Shown piece by piece: positions 26,717 through 35,345 of a stretch of 64,000 nt of DNA. The notes beneath the pieces are model-generated. The model was given only the letters and a program-made list of their open reading frames with translations. It did not search any database and was not told the DNA's origin. Positions within the stretch are counted from its first letter, which is position 1, and every line of letters starts with the position of its first letter. This stretch comes from Bacteroidales bacterium KHT7 (lineage in GTDB: Bacteria; Bacteroidota; Bacteroidia; Bacteroidales; Bacteroidaceae), in assembly GCA_900102385.1 (NCBI GenBank), contig FNBQ01000004.1, positions 101,086-165,085 on the forward strand. The letters are read 5' to 3'. The translations under genes were made by a program, and so were the position numbers.

Positions 26717-27268
26717 TCATCTGGAAGACGAAACTTCTTCCAACTCTCCCGTTTCCGAATCAATAATAAAGCCACGGACAATGATGTCGCGAGGCATGAG
26801 AGGATGCGTTCTTATGGTTTCCACAGTCCTTCTTACCGAGTCGGGAGTATCCCTGAAGCCCTCGAGCCACGCATTAAGGTCTATTCCGCACTTGCGAATT
26901 GTATCGAGTGTCTGGTCGGAAACACCGCGCGACAGCATCTCGTCGTGAAAATGCTCATAACTCATGTGACAAGCCCCGCAATGCGAATGAGCAACAACCA
27001 TAATCTCCTCAACGCCAAGTTCGTAGACCGCCACGATAATACTTCGCATTGCCGAGTCGAATGCTGAGATAACCAATCCGCCAGCATTTTTGATGATTTT
27101 AGCATCGCCATTCTTCAATCCAAGCGCAGCAGGCAGAAGCTCGGTAAGACGAGTGTCCATGCACGACAAAACGGCAAGTTTCTTGTCGGGATACTTGTCG
27201 GTAAGATACTTTTCATAACTCTTCGATTCTACGAAATTCTTATTGAAGGCAACAATCTGGTCAATCAT
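26717..27268 (-). CDS. Beta-class carbonic anhydrase
   Basis: About 183 residues from ATG 27268 (the eight extra upstream residues do not look like a domain start). Zinc and active-site motifs of beta carbonic anhydrases are present: SCMDTR (Cys, Asp-Arg dyad) and HSHCGAC (His, Cys). It interconverts CO2 and bicarbonate in the cytoplasm, supplying bicarbonate for carboxylations such as succinate formation. Monocistronic, with a terminator at 26641-26670. Confidence 0.93.
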   Translation of the reverse strand: MIDQIVAFNKNFVESKSYEKYLTDKYPDKKLAVLSCMDTRLTELLPAALGLKNGDAKIIKNAGGLVISAFDSAMRSIIVAVYELGVEEIMVVAHSHCGACHMSYEHFHDEMLSRGVSDQTLDTIRKCGIDLNAWLEGFRDTPDSVRRTVETIRTHPLMPRDIIVRGFIIDSETGELEEVSSSR

Positions 27269-27330
27269 AATTTTAAATTTTATAGCAGACAAAAATAATC
27301 ATTTTAAGCAAGATTCTGAAACACTTTCGT

Positions 27331-27339
27331 TATTTTTGC
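27331..27339 (+). promoter_or_regulatory. -7 promoter box for the thioesterase-nitroreductase pair
   Basis: TATTTTTGC matches TAnnTTTGC, 28 bases upstream of the thioesterase start. Confidence 0.65.
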
Positions 27340-27367
27340 AACACTATTAACCATAAACATTAAAAAA

Positions 27368-27745
27368 ATGATTGAAACAGGACAAAAACATACAAGCGAA
27401 CTCACAGTTTCCGAAGATGTTACAGCCGCAAAAATTGGCTCGGGCGATATGCCTGTGCTTGCCACTCCGGCTATGCTCGCGTTGATGGAAAATGCCGCCA
27501 TGCTTGCCGTTGCCGACAGTCTGGCAGATGGCGAGACAACTGTTGGAGGGCACATCGAGTCGTCGCACCTAAAGCCATCGAAAATTGGCGATAAAATTAC
27601 GGCAACAGCCGAGGTTACAAAGGTAGAGGGCAAGAAAATAGAGTTCAAAGTTAGTGCTCACAGCAACGGAATACTGCTTGGCGAAGGCACTCACCTGAGA
27701 TTCATCGTTGACCGAAACAGATTCATTGAAAAACTTAACAAATAA
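27368..27745 (+). CDS. Hotdog-fold thioesterase (FlK-like)
   Basis: A 125-residue single-domain hotdog protein. The stretch GSGDMPVLATPAMLALMENAA resembles the fluoroacetyl-CoA thioesterase-like family, with the Glu of MENAA and the His in GGHIESSHLKP at expected catalytic positions. It probably hydrolyses an acyl-CoA; the substrate is unknown and fluoroacetate itself is unlikely in this setting. It is five bases upstream of a nitroreductase and shares its transcript. Confidence 0.82.
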   Translation: MIETGQKHTSELTVSEDVTAAKIGSGDMPVLATPAMLALMENAAMLAVADSLADGETTVGGHIESSHLKPSKIGDKITATAEVTKVEGKKIEFKVSAHSNGILLGEGTHLRFIVDRNRFIEKLNK

Positions 27746-27750
27746 GCCTT

Positions 27751-28248
27751 ATGAACTTTTTGGAACTTGTAAAAAACAGATACAGTTGCCGGAGTTACAA
27801 GCCTCAAGCCATTGAGGAGGAGAAACTTAAATACATTTTAGAATGTGTAAGATTCGCTCCGTCGGCAGTAAACAAACAGCCTTGGAAATTCCGCATCGTA
27901 AACAGCAACGACGACAAGGCTAAGATTCAACAATGCTACGACCGCGAATGGTTTGCCACCGCGCCGACATACGTCATTGCCTCGGTTCTGCACGACGAAG
28001 AATGGGTGCGAGCCGACGGCAAACATCATGGAAACATCGACGTTTCTATTGCCGTTGAGCATCTCTGTCTGGCAGCCACCGAGCAAGGCTTGGCAACATG
28101 CTGGGTTTGCAATTTCGATGCCGAGAAATGCAAGAATCTGTTCGGAATGCCGGAAAATGAGGAGCCAGCCGTCTTCATTCCGATTGGATATGCCAATGAC
28201 CAGCCAAAGGAGAAAAAGCGCAAGGCTTTGGAAGAAATAACCGAATAG
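27751..28248 (+). CDS. Nitroreductase family protein (FMN oxidoreductase)
   Basis: A 165-residue protein with the compact nitroreductase pattern. RYSCRSYKPQAI at the N-terminus contributes Arg residues that bind FMN phosphate, APSAVNKQPWKFRIV follows, and EQGLATCWVCNFD completes the flavin pocket. Such proteins reduce nitro groups, quinones or enones with NAD(P)H; the physiological substrate is unknown. It is the second gene of the thioesterase transcript, ended by a bidirectional terminator. Confidence 0.9.
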   Translation: MNFLELVKNRYSCRSYKPQAIEEEKLKYILECVRFAPSAVNKQPWKFRIVNSNDDKAKIQQCYDREWFATAPTYVIASVLHDEEWVRADGKHHGNIDVSIAVEHLCLAATEQGLATCWVCNFDAEKCKNLFGMPENEEPAVFIPIGYANDQPKEKKRKALEEITE

Positions 28249-28257
28249 CTTTCGCAA

Positions 28258-28303
28258 AAAAATCAGCCCAAATGCCATTTTCACAACATTTGGGCTGATT
28301 TTT
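28258..28303. terminator. bidirectional intrinsic terminator
   Basis: A long perfect stem, AAAAATCAGCCCAAATG against CATTTGGGCTGATTTTT, between converging genes. A/T runs on both sides allow termination of both the nitroreductase (plus) and the esterase (minus) transcripts. Confidence 0.9.
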
Positions 28304-29113
28304 TCATCTGTCAATCTCGGTAAATCGGGCAAACCGTCGTCCGTCGCGCTCAATGTTCTCGAAGAACATCTTTTCGGGGCGAACCCAATACTGTTCATCG
28401 CCGTAAAGTGCTTGATACACAACCATCCGCTCCTTTGTTTCGGAGTCGAAAGCCGTACGGACATAGCGATACATTCCGCCTTTGAAATGCTGAAAATATC
28501 GCGAGCCGTCGTCCGCCTTCGGGAACATCATGAGCATTTTTTCAATCAGCGGAACATACCAAGTGCCAACATCGTCGGCAGTCGGGGTGTGACCGCCCGG
28601 GAAGTGGTATGCGCAATTGTAATGCTCAAGAAACAGAGGCTCGTAATGCGCCAGAGTGTCCTGCTCGCCAAACAATCCCCAAACCCTTTCCTTGTAGTAC
28701 GGATTGTAGAATCTGAACTGATTTTCTTCGAGTTGCGCAAACTCGGCAATCAGCGTTTCGTCAATCACAAAACGTTGTTTTCCGTCAGAGCGCAGAGATT
28801 TGTACTCGTGCTCCCCTATCCGCTCTTTCAGAAACTTCGTCATTTCGAAATGCGGATTTCCAAGTAACGCCGGAATACCCACAATCGGGGCAATTATCTG
28901 CGCATAGAACGAGCCGCAACTGTTACCTACGAGCAAATCGGGTTTCTCGCGGTCGCAGATTTGCCTTATCTGCTCCAAAGCATCTTCGGGATGCAATGGC
29001 AAATCAGGCGTCAGGACTTGAAACCTATCGGACAGTTTTTCTCGCAATGCGACTGCCGGAACACATTCACCACTGGCAAAGAATCCGTGCAGAAATAGTA
29101 TTTTCTTATTCAT
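28304..29113 (-). CDS. YqiA-like alpha/beta-hydrolase fused to DUF1653
   Basis: A 269-residue two-domain protein. Residues 1-185 are a UPF0227/YqiA-type alpha/beta hydrolase: LFLHGFFASG (oxyanion region), the nucleophile elbow GNSCGSFYA (Ser about 64), FGEQDTLAHY (acid) and FPGGHTPT (catalytic His). Residues about 205-269 match DUF1653 (YFQHFKGGMYRYV..ERMVVYQALYG..VRPEKMFFE), a small beta domain often encoded alone. Fusion to a hydrolase is uncommon. Esterase activity is likely; the substrate and DUF1653 role are unknown. It is the last gene before the bidirectional terminator and lies downstream of the small 68-residue gene. Confidence 0.85.
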   Translation of the reverse strand: MNKKILFLHGFFASGECVPAVALREKLSDRFQVLTPDLPLHPEDALEQIRQICDREKPDLLVGNSCGSFYAQIIAPIVGIPALLGNPHFEMTKFLKERIGEHEYKSLRSDGKQRFVIDETLIAEFAQLEENQFRFYNPYYKERVWGLFGEQDTLAHYEPLFLEHYNCAYHFPGGHTPTADDVGTWYVPLIEKMLMMFPKADDGSRYFQHFKGGMYRYVRTAFDSETKERMVVYQALYGDEQYWVRPEKMFFENIERDGRRFARFTEIDR

Positions 29114-29130
29114 AACAAATCTTTTTGTCT

Positions 29131-29337
29131 CTAAAATTCAATATCGGCATTATGACATATTTCTGCCAGATGCTCTACAAAATCTTCTTCCGAAGGATTT
29201 GTGTCGTCGATGAAGAAAATCATCTCGTCGAGAGCCTCGCGCGACTGCGACAGAACGAACAATGCTATGGTTATCAAGCCATTGCTATATCCGCGCTCTT
29301 CCATCATCGCGCTGAGTGCCAATTCTTTACTTGTCAT
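29131..29337 (-). CDS. Small acidic protein, unknown function
   Basis: A 68-residue ORF in a tight minus-strand gene series. It overlaps the RNase H-fold gene by 11 bases and ends 17 bases before the hydrolase gene, which supports it being real. The product is helical and acidic (SREALDEMIFFIDDTNPSEEDFVEHLAEI) with no signal peptide. No family recognised. Confidence 0.6.
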   Translation of the reverse strand: MTSKELALSAMMEERGYSNGLITIALFVLSQSREALDEMIFFIDDTNPSEEDFVEHLAEICHNADIEF

Positions 29338-29785
29338 TTTTAAGTCTTTGCTTTTTCATTGCCTCGTGCGCCATTTCGTGCGTCTGGGGCAGTTGTTGAT
29401 ATTTATGAAAAGGAACGATTTTGACAATCACATTATTGTGTTTCTGCTTAATCTCAATGCATCGGCCTATCAAATCAGCATTTGCCGATTTCTCTGTTGG
29501 CATCTTGTCAAAATTCTGCTGAATGTACGACACGTTTGTAACGAAAACAATGTCAGAACGTTCGGGCAGAAACTCCATAGCACGAACCATAACCGTCAGA
29601 ATCATGCGGAACTCCGTTGTGCCCGAATCAGCCGTAACAAACGTATCTACAAAGCCTTCAGAATTCTCGATGATATACGCCCCGGCGCTCTCGCGATTGC
29701 TGCTGTTATAGTCGCACGAGCCGCCCACCCACACGTAGAATGTGCCTGGATTCATCCGCAGTTTTACTTCCTTTTGCCTTATCAT
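29327..29785 (-). CDS. RNase HI-fold protein lacking the catalytic residues
   Basis: A 152-residue protein that aligns by eye with RNase HI. FYVWVGGSCDYN matches the first strand (normally YTDGSC), GTTEFRMILTVMVRAMEFL the E48 helix (normally TTNNRMEL), IVFVTNVSYIQQNF the third strand (normally TDSQYV) and THEMAHEAMK the last helix (normally NERAD). All four acidic active-site positions appear replaced (Asp to Gly, Glu to Ile, Asp to Asn, Asp to His). It is therefore unlikely to cleave RNA and may bind nucleic acid or a partner instead. The start could be ATG 29785 or 29755. It sits between an MFS gene and a small overlapping gene. Confidence 0.72.
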   Translation of the reverse strand: MIRQKEVKLRMNPGTFYVWVGGSCDYNSSNRESAGAYIIENSEGFVDTFVTADSGTTEFRMILTVMVRAMEFLPERSDIVFVTNVSYIQQNFDKMPTEKSANADLIGRCIEIKQKHNNVIVKIVPFHKYQQLPQTHEMAHEAMKKQRLKNDK

Positions 29786-29788
29786 TTT

Positions 29789-30979
29789 CTACTTTTTAGA
29801 CGGAACTTTGATTGTTGCCGCGTACGCACTGTTGCAGAGTCCGAGCAATGCCGAAATCAGGAACAGAGTCTCGACTCCAAGAACCTTCCAAATCCATCCG
29901 CCAAGAAGGGCTATAAATATGGTTATCAGATGGTTTACTGATATTCCAGTAGATATCGTAGCGCGCATTTCATCACGGCTGTCAGAGATGTCCTGAACAT
30001 AAACATTAGATGCCATCGATGCCAACGAAATTACAGAATCGAGCACATAGTTAACGCAACAGACAATGAATGCGGTCTGCATCGAAAACAGATGATGCGC
30101 ATATCCGTAAAAGAAACAAACGACGACAAGAATGAGAGTATCGGCAATCATAACCGACTTATATCCAACACTATCAATAATTTTTCCGACCATCGGAGCC
30201 AAGACAAAGCACGCAATTGCCGAGACTGCAAATAGCAGACTGACAGTTCCGGCATCGGCGCCGTAAAACAGAATCAAAACGTATGGGCCAAACGTGAAAA
30301 ATACTTGCTTGCGAGCACCGTAAAAAACCTCGAGCATATAGTATTTCGTAAACTTCTTTCTGAAATAAAAGCGGCTCTTTGTCTTGTCGGTCTTGCTTTC
30401 GCCCGTAAGCCGAAGGCTCACAAGCATGGCAACCAGCATAAACACAGCCGCCACAACGAATGTGGGGACAAACAGATTGCTGCTCTGAACAAGAGCAAAA
30501 GCCACAATTACAGCCACATATCCAAGCAGATTGCCTATCTGATAAATCGAATTCTGATAGCCGAGCGCCTGTCCGCCTTTGCCTTCGCGCGAATATTCGA
30601 GCGAGAGCGTATTCTTCATGCCAAGTTGCATATGCTCGCCCGTTGAATAAATGAAAATAGCAAGTATAACCATCCATTTCACCGGCGAGATGAAAGTCTG
30701 CATGGTCATTCCCACAACCATTATGAACATTCCGATTTTGTACACTCGCTCGGCGGTAGACTTGTAGAACAGAGCCAGAATAAAGATAAGCATCAGTCCC
30801 GGAAGTTCGCGGAAAAATTCAGTTACGCCCCTGTCAAATTCTTGAATTTTAACAACTTCTGCCATATAGTTATCGATTACGCCCTTGTAAAGTCCGAAAC
30901 CGATTGCCGAAAGCAGAAGCGAGAAAAAGAAAGAACGGTAACATGATTCTTCCTTAAAGATATTTGTAAATCGTTTCAT
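29789..30979 (-). CDS. Major facilitator superfamily transporter
   Basis: A 396-residue inner-membrane protein with about 12 hydrophobic helices and a central cytoplasmic Lys/Arg-rich loop (TGESKTDKTKSRFYFRKKF) between the two six-helix halves. Substrate not identifiable. It lies five bases upstream of the ferritin-like gene's 3' end and three bases before the RNase H-fold gene, so it is part of the same minus-strand series. Confidence 0.85.
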   Translation of the reverse strand: MKRFTNIFKEESCYRSFFFSLLLSAIGFGLYKGVIDNYMAEVVKIQEFDRGVTEFFRELPGLMLIFILALFYKSTAERVYKIGMFIMVVGMTMQTFISPVKWMVILAIFIYSTGEHMQLGMKNTLSLEYSREGKGGQALGYQNSIYQIGNLLGYVAVIVAFALVQSSNLFVPTFVVAAVFMLVAMLVSLRLTGESKTDKTKSRFYFRKKFTKYYMLEVFYGARKQVFFTFGPYVLILFYGADAGTVSLLFAVSAIACFVLAPMVGKIIDSVGYKSVMIADTLILVVVCFFYGYAHHLFSMQTAFIVCCVNYVLDSVISLASMASNVYVQDISDSRDEMRATISTGISVNHLITIFIALLGGWIWKVLGVETLFLISALLGLCNSAYAATIKVPSKK

Positions 30980-30984
30980 CTCGC

Positions 30985-31371
30985 CTACTTCTGGATTAGT
31001 GCCGAAACGATATCGCCATGTCGTTTTTCATCATCCTTAACACTCTGCACTTCAGGAAATTCGCTTATCAGGTGCTCGTATGCCACGGCAGCATCATATT
31101 CGCCCTTCGCAATTACTTTATACAGGCGGTTGCGCCCCAAAACGTAGTAAAGAACGGCTATGAGATACGATTTTGCTCTTCCGGGCTTGAGAGCCTCCTT
31201 TGTGTAACGGTGAAAGACGCTTGCATGTCTGCCCTCTTCTTTTGCTAACTGCACAAAGACAGCCCTCTCCTCTTCGGTCTTCACGATTTTTGCCAATCGC
31301 TGATACATAAGCACAGCATCCAACTCGCCTTGTTGGCTGCGCAATAGTTCTTTTTTTTGTTGTTGTGTCAT
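30985..31371 (-). CDS. Ferritin-like di-iron protein (rubrerythrin/VIT-like)
   Basis: About 128 residues from ATG 31371 (an ATG 11 codons upstream is less likely). A four-helix bundle with the iron-ligand pattern is visible: QQGELDAVLMYQRLA, AKEEGRHASVFHRY (ExxH), KGEYDAAVAYEHLI and DDEKRHGDIV (ExxH). This matches the ferritin-like domain of rubrerythrin-type proteins; the rubredoxin domain is absent. Between the helix pairs lies a hydrophobic stretch (SYLIAVLYYVLG). Likely role: iron-dependent peroxide handling or oxidative stress protection. It leads a minus-strand gene series reaching the 28.3-kb terminator. Confidence 0.82.
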   Translation of the reverse strand: MTQQQKKELLRSQQGELDAVLMYQRLAKIVKTEEERAVFVQLAKEEGRHASVFHRYTKEALKPGRAKSYLIAVLYYVLGRNRLYKVIAKGEYDAAVAYEHLISEFPEVQSVKDDEKRHGDIVSALIQK

Positions 31372-31449
31372 TTTTATGTTTGTTTTCAAGTGTGAAATCT
31401 GCAAGAGAATGCAAAATTACACAAAAAAAACGCCAAACAACACAAGAAA

Positions 31450-32457
31450 CTACATATACATTTCAATCAACATATCTCCTATTTTTGAAGGTGAAAAATT
31501 TTCACGGACATATTTAGACAACTCTGGTTGTTTTGAGCTATTAAACAAATCAACAATTCCATTTCCGATGCTGTCAACACTATATGGATCGACTAATGAC
31601 GCCATACCAGAATAATACTCTTTTGGTCCGCCCAAATTTGTTATTGCCACATCGCAACCTAAAGCAGCAGCATCAAGTGCAACAATTCCGACCCCTTCCA
31701 TTGTACTTGGAAGAGCAAAAACTCTTGCTTTTTTATACAAAGAAATTATTTCTTCCTCAGAAATAAATCCCAGAACCTGTATGTTCTCAGCATCACCAAT
31801 TTCATCTTTTATTGGTTTAAACTGCTCTTCATTTCCCTTATTTCCAGCAAGCAGCAAATTGAAATGAAATTTTTTTGCCGCACGAATCAACCTTTTAACA
31901 TTTTTTCGTTCTTGATATATTGAACTTATATGTAAAACAAAATCTTCATGTTCTACATTATTATCAAAATAATCATCTAATCCCATAGTAAACGACAATG
32001 GAATTTTCACCATTCTTTCCCTCGGAAAATCATACATTGTGGCAATAAAGTCAGCCTCAAAATCGCTGCGGACACATATCTAATCATTATTTTTCAACTC
32101 ATACGAACGTTCAATAAAAGGATTATACCACCTACGATTAGTAAATTTTGCCAGTTTTTTCTTGAAAATTTCCTTCTTCAAATTATACATTGGAGCAAAA
32201 TCCCCCTCTATTGGAGAATATATGGATTTACCAACCAAAGAACGAAGACGAGCAGAAAGATGCTCGATCCACGGACCGGGGCCAAAATAATGTACAACAT
32301 CATAATCCCTCCAATTATAGTGTTCCCAGCAATTTATCAAATCAACACATATCCCCTTGGATTCAAGGATATCTTTCCAAACCAACGCTTGGGATCTTAC
32401 ACCGTTAGATCTGCCACTTACTAAAGCATCGGGATATATAACATAAGCAACCTTCAT
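31450..32457 (-). pseudogene. GT4-type glycosyltransferase gene with one in-frame amber codon
   Basis: Two open stretches in the same frame are separated only by a TAG at 32080-32082. The upstream half (ATG 32457, MKVAYVIYPDALVSGRSNGV) is a GT-B N-terminal domain. The downstream half carries the donor-binding GT4 domain (LHISSIYQERKNVKRLI, LPSTMEGVGIVALDAAALG with the EGxGxxxLEA-like motif, and GGPKEYY). Without the stop it would encode about 335 residues. There is no frameshift, so this is either a recent nonsense mutation, a sequencing error or a read-through codon. The gene is much more AT-rich than its neighbours and stands alone, as expected for acquired capsule/LPS-type DNA. It would add a sugar to a surface glycan. 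Confidence 0.82.
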
Positions 32458-32799
32458 ATTTATATTTTTTTGCAAATTGAGACTTCTATCATAGAATTAT
32501 TTTTGGCGCAAAGATAATAAAATTTATCTTTTTTCTAAAAAAACGCTTCCAAAGAATACAGCACCCGTCTAATCAAAATAAAAAAATCGGCTTTACAGCG
32601 ATAAAAACATCGGACTTTATGATATTTTTAGCCGTTTCGTCTATAAAACTAAATGATTTAATCGAGTTTTCTGCGGTTTGAATAGATTTTATTTTGCGGT
32701 TAGACAAAAAAACGCTTCTTTTGTGCTCGACATTAAAAAAGCGGATTACATCGAATAAATATAGGAGAACAACTGAAAAATGTAACAAGTAAACTTTAT
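32458..32799. promoter_or_regulatory. Regulatory gap upstream of the TolC operon
   Basis: A 342-base AT-rich gene-free stretch. Two GCGGTT half-sites lie at 32673-32678 and 32696-32701, 23 bases apart and in direct orientation, inside the larger repeats CTGCGGTTTGA and TTGCGGTTAGA. The 13-mer AAAAAAACGCTTC occurs twice (near 32538 and 32706), and CGTCTAATCAAAA occurs here and again upstream of the LytS-type kinase. Paired direct repeats about two helical turns apart are the usual layout of LytTR operators, though these half-sites do not match the LytTR consensus well. No clear -7 box was found. An 85-residue ORF on the minus strand is not credible. Confidence 0.35.
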
Positions 32800-34137
32800 A
32801 TGAAAAAAATCGAACAATGTTTAATTGCATCCTTGTTCCTTATTCCGCAAATTGGAATGGCGCAAGGAAAAGTATGGACGCTCAACGACTGCATAAGTTA
32901 TGCACTTGAGCATAACATACAGATAAAGCAGAAAATGGTTGCTCAGCAGCAAGCCGAGGTCGACACGAAATCGAGCAAGGCAAGTCTGCTGCCAAGCGTG
33001 TCGTTCGGCACAGACCACACTTTGAGTTACCGTCCTTTCAGCGAGACAACGACTTCGCTCACCGGCGGAACAATGTCGCAGACATCCAACAAAACGCGCT
33101 ACAACGGAAGTTACAGCATTAGCGCAAACTGGACGGTGTGGGACGGCGGAAAGAACCGCAAGAACATAGAGTACTCAAAACTTTCGCAGGAAATAAGCCA
33201 GCACGATACTCAGCAGAGCATCAACGACATTCAGGAGCAGATTGCCAAAATCTACGTCCAGATTCTCTACGAACAGGAAGCCGTAAAGGTGTGCCAAGGC
33301 ACTCTCGACGTGGCAAAGGAACAGGAAGCCCGCGGAAAGGAATTGGTAGAGGCAGGAAAAATGTCGCGCAGCGAACTTGCACAACTAACAGCAACGGTGG
33401 CAAACGATGAATACAGTCTTGTAAACGCACAGACGATGGTGCAGGACTACAAGATGCAACTGAAGCAACTTCTTGAGATTAACGATGACATCGACATTAC
33501 CATTCCTGAAATAAGCGACGAAAAAGCGATGGTTACGCTTCCGGCATATCAGGATGTGTACAACGCCGCACTCGAACTTCGCCCCGAAATCAAGAGCAAC
33601 CGCCTGAGCATCGACGCGGCAGACATGCAGATTTCGATGGCAAAGAGCGGCTATCAGCCATCCGTTTCGCTCATCGCCAACGTTGGCACAAGCACCGCAA
33701 CGGGCATCGGAACAAACTGGAACACTCAGTTCAAGAACAACCTTAACAACAACATCGGCGTATCAATCTCCATTCCGCTTTACGACCGCCGCCAGACAAA
33801 GAGCAGCGTTGAGAAGGCTCAACTGAGCAAACAGAGCAGTGAACTGAGTCTGCAAAGCGCACAGCGACAACTTCACAGCACCATCGAGGGCTACTGGCTC
33901 GACGCATATTCGGCTCAAAAGAAATTCATCGCCGCCAAAGCGAGCGTCGAGAGCAATCAGGCAAGTTTCGACCTCGTAAACGAGCAATTCAAGGAAGGCT
34001 TGAAACATCTGGCTGAACTGAATACGGCAAAAAACAATCTTCTGCAAAGCCAGCAAGACAAGATTCAGAGCAAGTACACCGCCGTTCTGAACACCGTTCT
34101 TCTGAAATTCTATGGCGGCGAATCCATCAATTTTTAA
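32800..34137 (+). CDS. TolC family outer-membrane efflux protein
   Basis: A 445-residue protein with a signal peptide (MKKIEQCLIASLFLIPQIGMAQ). The two-fold repeated TolC architecture has long helices with WTLNDCISYALEHNIQIKQ at the start and RRQTKSSVEKAQLSKQSSELSLQSAQRQL in the second half. It forms the trimeric outer-membrane duct for the adaptor and ABC transporter encoded next. First gene of a four-gene efflux operon closed by the terminator at 37357. Confidence 0.93.
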   Translation: MKKIEQCLIASLFLIPQIGMAQGKVWTLNDCISYALEHNIQIKQKMVAQQQAEVDTKSSKASLLPSVSFGTDHTLSYRPFSETTTSLTGGTMSQTSNKTRYNGSYSISANWTVWDGGKNRKNIEYSKLSQEISQHDTQQSINDIQEQIAKIYVQILYEQEAVKVCQGTLDVAKEQEARGKELVEAGKMSRSELAQLTATVANDEYSLVNAQTMVQDYKMQLKQLLEINDDIDITIPEISDEKAMVTLPAYQDVYNAALELRPEIKSNRLSIDAADMQISMAKSGYQPSVSLIANVGTSTATGIGTNWNTQFKNNLNNNIGVSISIPLYDRRQTKSSVEKAQLSKQSSELSLQSAQRQLHSTIEGYWLDAYSAQKKFIAAKASVESNQASFDLVNEQFKEGLKHLAELNTAKNNLLQSQQDKIQSKYTAVLNTVLLKFYGGESINF

Positions 34138-34160
34138 AACCAATTAAAGACACATACATT

Positions 34161-35339
34161 ATGGCAAAGAATAAGAAAATCACCTACTCTATAATAGCAG
34201 TTGCAGTAATAGCTATCGGCTGGTTCATCTTCGGAGGAAAGAAGAAGGAAGCCGTTATTACATACGAGGAAACCGAAGTGGCTGCCGACACAATACGCAA
34301 CTCGGTAACAGCAACAGGCACAATCGAGGCCGTAACCGAAGTCGAAGTAGGTACACAGGTTTCGGGAATCGTGAGCAAACTGTATGTAGATTACAACAGC
34401 GTGGTGAAGAAAGGTCAGGTTATTGCCGAACTCGATAAGACAAATCTTGTGAGCACGCTTTCGAGCGCAAGAGCAAATCTTTCGAGCGCACAGAGCGATC
34501 TAAGATATCAGGAGAGCAACTACAACCGCAACAAGCGTCTGTTCGAGAAAGGTCTCATCAGTCAGGACGATTTCGAGACAGCCGAGCTGTCTTACAAAAA
34601 ATCGCTCGAGCAAGTAAAGGTAAACAAGGAAAATGTAAAGAAGGCTGAAACCGACCTTGGATATGCCACAATCACCTCGCCTATCGACGGCGTTGTCCTA
34701 AGCAAATCGGTTGAGGAAGGTCAGACTGTGGCTGCAAGCTTCAGCACTCCAACGCTGTTCACCATAGCCAAAGACCTTACAGACATGCGCGTTATTGCCA
34801 ATGTAGACGAGGCTGATATTGCCAATGTTGCTAATGGACAGCGCGTTTCGTTTACCGTAGATGCCTATCCAGACGACACTTTTAGCGGAACAGTTACACA
34901 GGTAAGACAAGAGGCTACAACAACCAGCAATGTAACCACTTACGAGGTTGTTATTGCTGCGCCTAACGCCGACCTCAAACTAAAGCCGGGACTCACAGCA
35001 AACGTTACAATCCACACGCTCGACCGTCCCGGAGTTCTCAGCGTAAAGTCTAAGGCTCTGCGCTTCAGCCCTACTCAGGAACTTGTGGGCAAGGAAACCA
35101 AGATTATCGATTGCAACGGCAAGAACAAACTCTGGACAAAGGAAGGCAACAAACTCGTTGCACACGCCGTTACAATCGGCATTACCGACGGCATCAGAAC
35201 AGAGATTAAGAACGGCATCAGCCCAAACACAAAGGTTGTGCTCAGCATTAGCGATGCCAACCCGGAGCAAGCCGAAGAGAAGCCGGAGAACAACAACCCA
35301 TTCATGCCTAAGCGTCCGGGCGGCAACAAGAAAAAATAG
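34161..35339 (+). CDS. MacA/HlyD-type periplasmic adaptor protein
   Basis: A 392-residue membrane fusion protein with one N-terminal helix (YSIIAVAVIAIGWFIFGG). A barrel-sandwich (lipoyl-like) half-motif TQVSGIVSKLYVDYNSVVKKG follows, then a coiled-coil hairpin (about 95-165), the second lipoyl half (SPIDGVVLSKSVEEGQTV) and beta-barrel domains. The C-terminus is Lys/Asn/Pro-rich (NNPFMPKRPGGNKKK). It links the MacB-type transporter to TolC across the periplasm. Confidence 0.93.
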   Translation: MAKNKKITYSIIAVAVIAIGWFIFGGKKKEAVITYEETEVAADTIRNSVTATGTIEAVTEVEVGTQVSGIVSKLYVDYNSVVKKGQVIAELDKTNLVSTLSSARANLSSAQSDLRYQESNYNRNKRLFEKGLISQDDFETAELSYKKSLEQVKVNKENVKKAETDLGYATITSPIDGVVLSKSVEEGQTVAASFSTPTLFTIAKDLTDMRVIANVDEADIANVANGQRVSFTVDAYPDDTFSGTVTQVRQEATTTSNVTTYEVVIAAPNADLKLKPGLTANVTIHTLDRPGVLSVKSKALRFSPTQELVGKETKIIDCNGKNKLWTKEGNKLVAHAVTIGITDGIRTEIKNGISPNTKVVLSISDANPEQAEEKPENNNPFMPKRPGGNKKK

Positions 35340-35345
35340 TAATCT

